NCBI GenBank assembly: GCA_017549905.1
Contig: JAFYNC010000081.1
Coordinates: 1-5,955, forward strand
Source: Clostridia bacterium
GTDB lineage: Bacteria; Bacillota; Clostridia; Oscillospirales; Acutalibacteraceae
Direction: 5' to 3'
Length of the DNA: 5,955 nucleotides
Part shown: piece by piece, positions 1 through 4,631 of the stretch
Layout of the letters: every line of letters begins with the position of its first letter
Numbering within the stretch: the first letter of the stretch is position 1
The notes under the pieces: generated by a model
The model's input: only the letters and a program-made list of their open reading frames with translations
What the model was told of the DNA's origin: nothing
Databases searched by the model: none
Program-made: the position numbers and the translations under genes

Positions 1-63
1 CCAAGGCTTTATTATGGCTCTTTAATTGGCTCTAGAACTCACGGTATATCTGTTATAATATAA
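1..63 (+). CDS. Possible 3' end of an upstream gene (partial)
   Basis: Frame 1 is open from the left edge for 20 codons and ends at TAA 61-63. The peptide reads PRLYYGSLIGSRTHGISVII. Frames 2 and 3 hit stops within this stretch. An open run this short is common by chance even in A+T-rich DNA, and an extended -10 promoter overlaps its last codons, so it may be non-coding. No family is recognised. It is listed only because nothing to the left can be seen. Confidence 0.2.
   Translation, partial: PRLYYGSLIGSRTHGISVII
51..59 (+). promoter_or_regulatory. Extended -10 promoter
   Basis: TGTTATAAT fits the extended -10 consensus TGnTATAAT exactly. No good -35 lies at 16-18 bases upstream (the nearest TTGGCT, 26-31, is 22 bases away), which extended -10 promoters tolerate. 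A transcript would start near 66 and run through the hairpin at 106-123 towards the early genes, or it could be a short RNA. Confidence 0.45.
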
Positions 64-105
64 ACTATCTACTGACGAAATACGGGCGAAATAGGGCCGA
101 TTTAT

Positions 106-123
106 GGCTTATAATAATAAGCC
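106..123 (+). other. Perfect 7-bp hairpin with alternative pairing partner
   Basis: GGCTTAT (106-112) and ATAAGCC (117-123) are perfect inverse complements around the loop AATA. No T-run follows on either strand, so it does not look like a rho-independent terminator. AAGCC (119-123) can instead pair with GGCTT at 143-147, so two mutually exclusive folds are possible in a transcript from the promoter at 51-59. Between them lies ACCGCGGT (126-133), an 8-bp palindrome in otherwise A+T-rich DNA. Confidence 0.4.
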
Positions 124-145
124 CAACCGCGGTCTGCGATCAGGC

Positions 146-205
146 TTGTTTACTAAAATTTTATATTTGTTTACTATTTGTAAACTTTCGGTCTGGGCGT
201 TTACT
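146..205 (+). repeat. GTTTAC repeat cluster (iteron- or operator-like)
   Basis: TTGTTTACT occurs at 146-154 and again at 167-175, exactly 21 bases (two helical turns) apart. GTTTACT recurs at 199-205. The inverted form GTAAAC lies at 180-185, and a further inverted copy, TGTAAACA, at 355-362 near the transcription start expected from the downstream promoter. Spaced copies of one hexamer in a non-coding region suggest sites for a phage regulator or an origin-binding protein. Which of the two cannot be told from sequence alone, and chance is possible in A+T-rich DNA. Confidence 0.4.
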
Positions 206-209
206 GAAT

Positions 210-267
210 TTTGCAGAATTTTTAAAATTTTAATTATTTTCTGTTTTAAAATAAGCTATAATTAATG
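210..267 (+). promoter_or_regulatory. Upstream copy of a tandem promoter unit
   Basis: TTTGCAG begins at 210, followed by an A/T tract (to 234), then TATAAT at 257-262 and AATG. The same series, with the -10 starting the same 47 bases from TTTGCAG, recurs 88 bases downstream. The -35 region is poor (TTATTT at 234-239, 17-base spacer), so the A/T tract may act as an UP element or as a regulator site. It would drive the cluster at 405-1770. Confidence 0.4.
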
Positions 268-297
268 AACAGCAAATGAATAATAAATAAATAATTA

Positions 298-356
298 TTT
301 GCAGAAATTTTTAAAATTTTAATAAAATTTATTATTTATTACTGTATAATATAATG
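298..356 (+). promoter_or_regulatory. Downstream copy of the tandem promoter unit
   Basis: This is the second copy of the unit at 210. TTTGCAG begins at 298, the A/T tract runs to 323 with one extra A relative to the first copy, and TATAAT lies at 345-350, overlapping another TATAAT at 350-355, then AATGTA. The block TTACTGTATA...AATGTA is shared with the promoter before the polymerase gene (1831-1849). A transcript would start near 357, putting the hairpin at 376-389 close to its 5' end. No convincing -35 hexamer is visible. Confidence 0.5.
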
Positions 357-373
357 TAAACAAAATAAACTGG

Positions 374-393
374 GTGGCGGCCAAACGCCGGGG
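374..393 (+). promoter_or_regulatory. Leader hairpin and GGGG ribosome binding site of the first gene
   Basis: GGCG (376-379) pairs with CGCC (386-389) around a 6-base loop, and GGGG (390-393) directly follows the stem as the likely ribosome binding site, 11 bases before ATG 405. GTGGCGGCCA (374-383) matches GTGGTGGCCA (1871-1880) in the polymerase leader at 9 of 10 bases, so both transcripts seem to begin with a related GC-rich structured leader. This hints at shared post-transcriptional control. Confidence 0.4.
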
Positions 394-404
394 TAATTAA
401 ATTT

Positions 405-770
405 ATGATTTATGTAGCTAAAAAAAATAAACACGTTGGCAACAACAAATACGACATTATTGACATTAAAGAAATTAATGACGATATGTTTGTGGCAGAT
501 TTGTATACAGTTGACACCAACCCAAAGTATTTCATTGAAAATAATTGGTTTAATTGGGAAAGATCGACTGCAACCGCAACAAAAGTAAAAACTGTATCTA
601 AAAAATACAAATATTGGTCGTCAGACCAAAGTCCAAACGCTGTTAAATATATTGACACCCGCGGTTATTCTATTATTGATACAACGCGCACGTTTGATGA
701 CATTGATTCTGCTGCTAAATATGCATTGCAATTAGACATTAAAGATTTTGAAAGATTTTTATTACATTAA
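405..770 (+). CDS. Conserved-looking early phage protein, function unknown
   Basis: A 121-residue protein starting MIYVAKKNKHV, first gene of the left cluster. I do not recognise its family. It is soluble, with no signal peptide or membrane segment, and mixes charged with many aromatic residues (for example NNWFNWE near residues 46-52 and YKYWSS near 68-73). The C-terminal third (TFDDIDSAAKYALQLDIKDFERFLLH) looks helical. Start chosen: the ATG follows GGGG at 390-393, rather far at 11 bases. The next gene begins 18 bases after its stop, so the two are probably co-transcribed from the tandem promoters at 257 and 345. By position it may be a small early host-takeover or replication accessory protein, which is inference only. 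Confidence 0.75.
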   Translation: MIYVAKKNKHVGNNKYDIIDIKEINDDMFVADLYTVDTNPKYFIENNWFNWERSTATATKVKTVSKKYKYWSSDQSPNAVKYIDTRGYSIIDTTRTFDDIDSAAKYALQLDIKDFERFLLH

Positions 771-774
771 TATT

Positions 775-779
775 GGGGG
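775..779 (+). promoter_or_regulatory. GGGGG-type ribosome binding site
   Basis: GGGGGT lies 9 bases before ATG 789. It equals the GGAGGT consensus with A replaced by G, so it can pair with the 16S tail through a G:U wobble. The same GGGGGTA block precedes ATG 1084 (1070-1076), and GGGGTA precedes ATG 405. Confidence 0.6.
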
Positions 780-788
780 TATAAAATT

Positions 789-1082
789 ATGACTTTAGAA
801 AAGTATAAAGAAAAAATTAAAAGTTTGGTTATTACACGTGCGGCTATTGAAGATCAGATGAAAAAAACTGATCTTCTTAGATACGAAGAAATGCGCAACG
901 ACGAATACAGTGGCCCGGCAACGCTATTATATTTTGCGCTATTTGATGAAAAATATGCTATTAATGCGAAATTGGGGAAGATCCAAGATCAGATGAAAAA
1001 AGATGGTTTTGAAATTAAACAGTATTGTTATTGGCACAATTTATATTTAGACTTAGCAAATACAGTTATGGGGGTAAAATAA
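789..1082 (+). CDS. Small helical phage protein, function unknown
   Basis: A 97-residue protein starting MTLEKYKEKIKSL. It is charged, probably mostly alpha-helical and possibly coiled coil, with no membrane segment. I recognise no family. It contains a twofold repeat: IEDQMKKTD (near residues 20-28) and IQDQMKKDG (near 65-73), encoded by an exact 16-base DNA repeat (851-866 and 986-1001). The first copy also forms one arm of a 9-bp inverted repeat within the gene. Start chosen from GGGGGT 9 bases upstream. The stop TAA is followed after one base by ATG of the HNH gene, so the two are translationally close and co-transcribed. Confidence 0.75.
   Translation: MTLEKYKEKIKSLVITRAAIEDQMKKTDLLRYEEMRNDEYSGPATLLYFALFDEKYAINAKLGKIQDQMKKDGFEIKQYCYWHNLYLDLANTVMGVK
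849..876 (+). repeat. Intragenic 9-bp inverted repeat
   Basis: GAAGATCAG (849-857) and CTGATCTTC (868-876) are perfect inverse complements around the 10-base loop ATGAAAAAAA. It lies in codons 21-30 of the gene at 789. It could form an mRNA hairpin, but no role is evident. Confidence 0.5.
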
Positions 1083-1083
1083 T

Positions 1084-1770
1084 ATGTCTAGATCACAAAG
1101 AATTTTATATAAAGAAAAGTATGATGAATACAAACAAAGTGAAAAGTATGCTATTAGAAACAAACAACAAGTAGAGTCAAATGCAGCTAAAACATATTGC
1201 AAAGAATTAGCTGGTTATATATGTGCTATTTGTGGGGGCGACGCATTAGACGCCCACCACATTATTGCGCAAGAATTGGGCGGATCAAACGAACAAAGTA
1301 ATTTAATTTGTTTATGCCGTAAATGCCACCAACAAGTGCACAGTGGGGTATATATTATAGACCCGGAAACTAAAGTAATTGACATTGGCAAAGTAGATGA
1401 AATTACTGATGAAAAGAAACCCGAATACATTAAAGAATTTGAAAAGAAAATTGGCACAACTGTTTATAGAAATACCGGCAGATATTATGCATTTATTGAC
1501 GGGGTTAAAACTAAATTTACAGCAGCAGAAATAAAAGCTGCTATTAATTATATACCGGTTAGCACCCAAAAGAAAATTGCAGCTGCAAAGAAAAAACAAA
1601 ATGTAAAAGAAAGAAAAATATTGGCCGAATACAAAAAAATGCTAAAAGAATGTGGCGCAACACGGTTATGGCACGATACGTGTAAAGTGATAAATGTGTG
1701 GGATTCGCTTAGCGACGTGCAAAAAAACCACATTTTTGAAGTTTTAAATAGATATTTTTCTAAAGATTAA
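1084..1770 (+). CDS. HNH endonuclease, probably free-standing homing type
   Basis: A 228-residue protein carrying a Zn-stapled HNH nuclease domain at about residues 44-90. CxxC at C47/C50 and CxxC at C78/C81 would bind zinc. DAHHI (H58/H59) supplies the catalytic histidine, N73 (or N69) the central Asn, and CHQQVH (H82/H86) the metal ligand. This family cuts DNA with one divalent metal. The N-terminal 40 residues are basic and helical; the C-terminal ~140 residues (K-rich, helical) probably provide DNA recognition, but I recognise no named domain. Start chosen from GGGGGTA (1070-1076), 9 bases upstream. It follows the stop of the previous gene by one base. Such genes in phages are often selfish homing elements, but some help packaging. 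Here no intron is visible around it, so its target is unknown; the 8-base gap in the packaging ATPase is a speculative candidate. Confidence 0.85.
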   Translation: MSRSQRILYKEKYDEYKQSEKYAIRNKQQVESNAAKTYCKELAGYICAICGGDALDAHHIIAQELGGSNEQSNLICLCRKCHQQVHSGVYIIDPETKVIDIGKVDEITDEKKPEYIKEFEKKIGTTVYRNTGRYYAFIDGVKTKFTAAEIKAAINYIPVSTQKKIAAAKKKQNVKERKILAEYKKMLKECGATRLWHDTCKVINVWDSLSDVQKNHIFEVLNRYFSKD

Positions 1771-1813
1771 TTTTTTAGTCAAAAAAAATATGCTATTAAT
1801 AGTGTGCAGCGAA

Positions 1814-1842
1814 TTGAATTAGCTATTTAATTACTGTATATT
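1814..1842 (+). promoter_or_regulatory. Promoter of the polymerase operon
   Basis: TTGAAT (1814-1819) as -35 and TATATT (1837-1842) as -10 are separated by 17 bases, a good sigma-70/sigma-A match. TTACTGTATA...AATGTA around the -10 also appears at 339-358. Transcription would start near 1849, about 13 bases before the hairpin at 1862. Confidence 0.6.
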
Positions 1843-1861
1843 AATGTATATATTGTGAAAG

Positions 1862-1906
1862 TTTGGTTGCGTGGTGGCCACCCAACTTTTACACGGCGCA
1901 ACCAAA
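1862..1906 (+). promoter_or_regulatory. Structured 5' leader of the polymerase mRNA
   Basis: TTTGGTTGCG (1862-1871) pairs perfectly over 10 bp with CGCAACCAAA (1897-1906). Inside it lies the 10-bp palindrome GGTGGCCACC (1873-1882). The ribosome binding site AAAGGAG (1904-1910) begins within the last bases of the stem, 7 bases before ATG 1918. Stem opening could therefore tune translation, or the hairpin may protect the 5' end of the mRNA. A GTGGYGGCCA core is shared with the leader at 374-383. Confidence 0.6.
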
Positions 1907-1917
1907 GGAGTAGCAAA

Positions 1918-2913
1918 ATGAAACAAAATAAAAAACAGCTGAAGGCATATAATTTAAATGCCAAAGCGTTTGATTTTTTATTAACTGAATATGGTGATTG
2001 TATAGAAATACCAACCGATGATTTCAGTAATTATACCTGCGGATACCGTAAAAGTAATACTATTATTTATGACGGTTGTAAAAAGCTGGTAATATTGGAA
2101 TGTAATTTATGGGAATTATTTAAAAAACTGGGTTGGTATGATACAATTTATGAATTAACAGACTGGAAACAGTGTATCTGTTATAAACGTGAAAGTCAGA
2201 CTGATTTAATTGAAAAAAGTATTACTGGCGGTATGGCATATAGAACTGTTTATAGTAATTTAAATAAGTATTATACTGACGATGAAATAGAACAGCGACT
2301 TAATATGTTTACAGCTGATTATGATGAAGAATTGATACAAATACATTTCAATTATACGGAAGAAGCTGGCAAAATAGAAAAATGGGAAAATTGTGTTAAA
2401 TATGATATTAACGGCGCGTATGCCGCAGCTATTATAGAAATTTTTCCTAAAGCAGAAGATTATATTTTAAATTTATATAATAAAAGAAAAGAAAGACCAA
2501 TTAATAAACAGTATATAAACTATTTTATTGGTATGTTAGCACGAAATGGCCACAGAAAAACATTTAATTATGTGGTGCAAAAGATTCGTAAACTGATGGA
2601 AGAAACTATTGATGAAACTGACGGTATATTGATATATGCAAATACTGACGGTTTTGCTGTTAGTGATCCGGTTGGTAAACCACGTAAAGTAGGTAAAGAA
2701 TTGGGTGATTTCAAAATTGAATACCAAGGCGATATTTATGTATACGAAGGCGATAATTATTGGATTATGCAGTGTGGTGATAAAATAACCGGTAATGTTT
2801 TGTGGCAAGTTAGAGATCAAATAGATTTACGAATTGGTAAAGCTGTTAAATATAACAGAGTTAAAAGAGGCCATAGTTATGTGGCAGAAAATGTCGAGGT
2901 AATTAGCGTATGA
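1918..2913 (+). CDS. Compact family B DNA polymerase
   Basis: A 331-residue protein with the polymerase motifs of family B in order. Motif A is YDINGAY (D163, cf. phi29 DVNSLYP). Motif B is KQYINYFIG (K197, N201, G205, matching phi29 KLMLNSLYG in KxxxNxxxG). Motif C is YANTDG (N242, T243, D244, cf. YCDTDS). LGDFKIEYQGDIYVYEGDNYW after motif C fits the KxY thumb side. Phi29 polymerase has 572 residues. Here A to B is 34 residues instead of about 134, and B to C is 47 instead of about 75, so TPR1 and TPR2 are missing, and no exonuclease DxE motif is visible in the N-terminal 162 residues. The first Asp of motif C is Asn. Start chosen at ATG with AAAGGAG 7 bases before, not the GTG at 1855, which lies in the leader stem region without a binding site. 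It overlaps the next gene by ATGA. Confidence 0.8.
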   Translation: MKQNKKQLKAYNLNAKAFDFLLTEYGDCIEIPTDDFSNYTCGYRKSNTIIYDGCKKLVILECNLWELFKKLGWYDTIYELTDWKQCICYKRESQTDLIEKSITGGMAYRTVYSNLNKYYTDDEIEQRLNMFTADYDEELIQIHFNYTEEAGKIEKWENCVKYDINGAYAAAIIEIFPKAEDYILNLYNKRKERPINKQYINYFIGMLARNGHRKTFNYVVQKIRKLMEETIDETDGILIYANTDGFAVSDPVGKPRKVGKELGDFKIEYQGDIYVYEGDNYWIMQCGDKITGNVLWQVRDQIDLRIGKAVKYNRVKRGHSYVAENVEVISV

Positions 2914-3428
2914 AAAAAATAAAAAGAACTAGAACGTGGACAACGAAAGCTGGTATAACTAAAACTAAAACGTATGAATATACGGTGAGTGGTAGCGGTA
3001 GAACAACTAAAAAAGGTAAAACAACTAAACAATCATTTAGACGTGTTGCTAAACAAAAAAATGAATTGTTAATTAAAGACGGCGCAGTTTTAGATCAATC
3101 TAAAATAGATGATATGACACAAAATTTAAATAGTAGTTTAAAGCGAACCGTAGAAAATAAGATAAAAGCTATTATTAAAAATAACGGCAATTTAACTGTA
3201 GAAGGTTTAGATCAACGTATTAATCAAACCACAAGATCTAAAACAGAACAGTTTGTTAAAAATTTGGGTTATACTGAAGCAGAATTTGAAGCTGAATTTG
3301 GTTTAACTGATACTGATTTACAGCAAGGAACTTTTAAACATACACAAGATGGTGTAGAGTTTACGTCTAAAACCGGCAAGAATTTTATGTTTATATGGGA
3401 TTATGATGGCGGAATCAAAATCATCTAA
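2910..3428 (+). CDS. Basic phage protein, unknown; terminal-protein candidate by context
   Basis: A 172-residue protein whose first ~55 residues are very rich in Lys, Arg and Thr (KKIKRTRTWTTKAG...RTTKKGKTTKQSFRR), suggesting nucleic acid binding. The middle is helical and polar, and the C-terminus ends in a beta-like FMFIWDYDGGIKII. I recognise no family. ATG overlaps the polymerase stop (ATGA), with GAGGT at 2896-2900, so it is translationally coupled to the polymerase. Its 3' end overlaps the packaging ATPase start by about 23 bases. Small, basic and next to a family B polymerase, it could be the terminal protein that primes replication in phi29-like phages. No priming residue can be assigned, so it might equally be a DNA-binding or virion protein. 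Confidence 0.7.
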   Translation: MKKIKRTRTWTTKAGITKTKTYEYTVSGSGRTTKKGKTTKQSFRRVAKQKNELLIKDGAVLDQSKIDDMTQNLNSSLKRTVENKIKAIIKNNGNLTVEGLDQRINQTTRSKTEQFVKNLGYTEAEFEAEFGLTDTDLQQGTFKHTQDGVEFTSKTGKNFMFIWDYDGGIKII

Positions 3429-4493
3429 AGCAGCTAAAACATATAAGGGGGAATGGTATACCGTCAACAGTATATTAGGCAACGATTGGGCACGTTTCTA
3501 TTATCTGTTAGGCGGTCGATAACCCGAGAAGCTGGTAAATCATATAGTGTTATGAAATGGGCGACAAATAGAAAACTTAAAAAGCCGGATAAAGTAAAAT
3601 TCTATTGGTTTAGATTAACAGAAACCCAACAAAAAGCACTATTAGCAAATAATGCGGGCGATTTAATAGATCCCGATTTAAAAAGAAAATATAATTTAAA
3701 GACATTTACTAAAGGAAATATTGTATATACATATGAGGAAGAAACCGTAGTAAATAGAAACGGCAAAGAAACTACAAAGAAAGTAAATCAAAAGGAATTT
3801 TGTCGTGTAATGGCCTGTTCAACGTTTTATAACGATAAAGGCCGTGGTTATTTCGATAATGAATATGACGGTGAATATATCTGCATATTAGATGAAATGA
3901 ACCGAGAACAATCTGAAAAGAATACTTTTGATATTGTATATGCATTTGTTAATCAATTAGAAAACGTTTTGAGATCTACCAAGACTAAGGTTAGAATTAT
4001 TATGATAGGTAATACATTGGAAGAAGCTTCTGATTTATTATCTGCACTTAATTTTATACCGGACGATTTTGGTAGATATAAACTTAAACGTAAAAAGGCA
4101 GTTGTCGATTATATTAAACCAAACGAGCTATATAAGCTTAGACGTGAAGAGTCAACTGCAAATTTAATGATGCCAAACGCTTCTACGTTTACTAATGAAA
4201 TAGAAATAGATCGTAGTCTACTAGTTAATAAACGTAGAAGAATTACCCCGATGAAAATTATAAAGTTTAATAAAAGCCCTGATACTTGGTTTACTGTTTG
4301 GAACGATAGAATTGTAAGTGATTACAACAGTGAACAGAAACCTGCTATTGCGATGAGGCGGTATTTAGATGAACTTTATAGTATGGAAGCAGCTAATCAA
4401 GTAATTGAAGTTTTTGATGCTAGAGCATTTAAATTTACTTCTTTAGCTTGTTTTAAAAGATTTCAAAAGCAAATGAAATTATTGAAAAAGTAA
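3406..4493 (+). CDS. phi29 gp16-like DNA packaging ATPase, reading frame interrupted by 8 bases
   Basis: ATPase driving genome translocation into the prohead. The 5' part (3406-3519, 38 codons: MAESKSS...GEWYTVNSIL...FYYLLGGR) meets TAA at 3520. The rest (3528-4490, 321 codons) starts EAGKSYSVMKWATN in another frame. Joined, they give 359 residues (phi29 gp16 has 332) and an intact P-loop GGREAGKS (residues 36-43), cf. GARGIGKS. Walker B is YICILDEMNRE (D160, E161). The C-terminal part (FTVWNDRIVSDYN...) corresponds to the DNA-handling half. Start: ATG 3406 with weak GGGA 5 bases upstream; ATG 3403 is in frame. An alternative start, ATG 3453, would give a 346-residue product, but its GGGGGA abuts the ATG and its N-terminus lacks GGR. 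Either programmed bypassing, a broken gene or an assembly error explains the gap. Confidence 0.8.
3517..3527 (+). other. 8-base coding gap with matched CGA codons (possible translational bypass site)
   Basis: CGA (3517-3519) is followed directly by TAA (3520-3522), CC, then a second CGA (3525-3527), after which the downstream frame begins with GAA. A ribosome leaving the first CGA and landing on the second would insert a single Arg and make GGREAGKS. TCG (3516-3518) can pair with CGA (3525-3527) as a tiny 3-bp hairpin. This resembles T4 gene 60 in logic, though its gap is 50 bases. Confidence 0.45.
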
Positions 4494-4497
4494 TGTT

Positions 4498-4602
4498 GGT
4501 GGTGCCCGTTTATATTCTCAGACAATTGCGATGTAGACACCCTGCGAAGAGCAGCTAATAAACAACAGATTGGTTATCTGAGTCTGGTAAACGGTGCACT
4601 CC
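4498..4602 (+). ncRNA. Structured RNA, candidate packaging RNA (pRNA)
   Basis: A ~105-base segment between the packaging ATPase and the next gene folds into nested helices. The closing helix is GTGC+CCGTTTA (4502-4512) with TAAACGG (4588-4594), one bulged T (4595) and GCAC (4596-4599), extendable by G4501:U4600, G4499:C4601 and G4498:C4602 if T4500 is bulged. An inner helix is CTCAGA (4517-4522) with TCTGAG (4577-4582), continued by CAAT (4523-4526) with ATTG (4569-4572) past a 4-base bulge. A hairpin is CTGC-GAAGA-GCAG (4542-4554). In phi29 a ~120-174 base pRNA bridges prohead and gp16, but that gene lies at a genome end. The length, fold type and position here fit the role by inference; no sequence identity to phi29 pRNA is claimed. 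No T-run follows closely enough for a terminator, and no clear own promoter is seen. Confidence 0.45.
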
Positions 4603-4617
4603 TTCATATATATTTTT

Positions 4618-4622
4618 AGGAG
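4618..4622 (+). promoter_or_regulatory. AGGAG ribosome binding site deciding the start at 4632
   Basis: AGGAG lies 9 bases before ATG 4632. A nearer ATG at 4627 would make only Met-Lys before TGA (4633-4635), which overlaps the real start. The Cys-rich gene therefore starts at 4632, possibly with the two-codon mini-frame affecting initiation. Confidence 0.55.
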
Positions 4623-4631
4623 ACCAATGAA

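Larger units (their letters stand above)
1771..1917 (+). other. Intergenic control region before the polymerase
   Basis: 147 bases without a gene. It holds TTTTTT/AAAAAA arms around AGTC (1773-1786), which have no GC stem and so are not a normal terminator. It also has the 10-bp palindrome CTATTAATAG (1793-1802), the promoter at 1814-1842 and the leader hairpin at 1862-1906. No convincing terminator for the HNH gene is seen, so read-through from the left cluster is likely. Confidence 0.6.

Noticed and set aside
1..404. tRNA gene or CRISPR array in the left control region
   Set aside because: No cloverleaf, and repeats are too short and irregular for CRISPR.
410..658. Minus-strand open frames opposite the + genes (also at 1215-1599, 2536-2820, 4518-5002, 5469-5729)
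   Set aside because: All lie opposite convincing + strand genes or the structured RNA, lack ribosome binding sites and show low-complexity Phe/Leu/Ser-rich translations.
1773..1786. Rho-independent terminator after the HNH gene
   Set aside because: The arms are only T and A with no GC stem, and no U-tract follows a stable hairpin.
1855..1917. Upstream GTG start at 1855 for the polymerase, giving 352 residues
   Set aside because: No ribosome binding site before it, it lies almost at the predicted transcript start, and its codons form the leader hairpin. ATG 1918 has AAAGGAG at 7 bases.
2905..2922. TGA read as tryptophan (Mycoplasma-type code)
   Set aside because: TGG is used for Trp in all genes, none has an internal TGA, and the polymerase TGA sits in a normal ATGA overlap with the next start.
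3453..3527. ATG 3453 as the natural start of the packaging ATPase
   Set aside because: GGGGGA is only about one base from the ATG, the N-terminus MVYRQQYIRQ lacks the conserved LLGGR and P-loop first Gly, while the other frame carries a convincing gp16-like N-terminus.
3501..3530. Ordinary -1 ribosomal frameshift at the ATPase break
   Set aside because: No X XXY YYZ slippery heptamer near the junction, and the product would have three extra residues inside the P-loop.
4498..4615. Terminator after the packaging ATPase
   Set aside because: The helices are spread over ~105 bases with an open interior, and the T-run is ~10 bases past the closing stem, directly before the AGGAG site.
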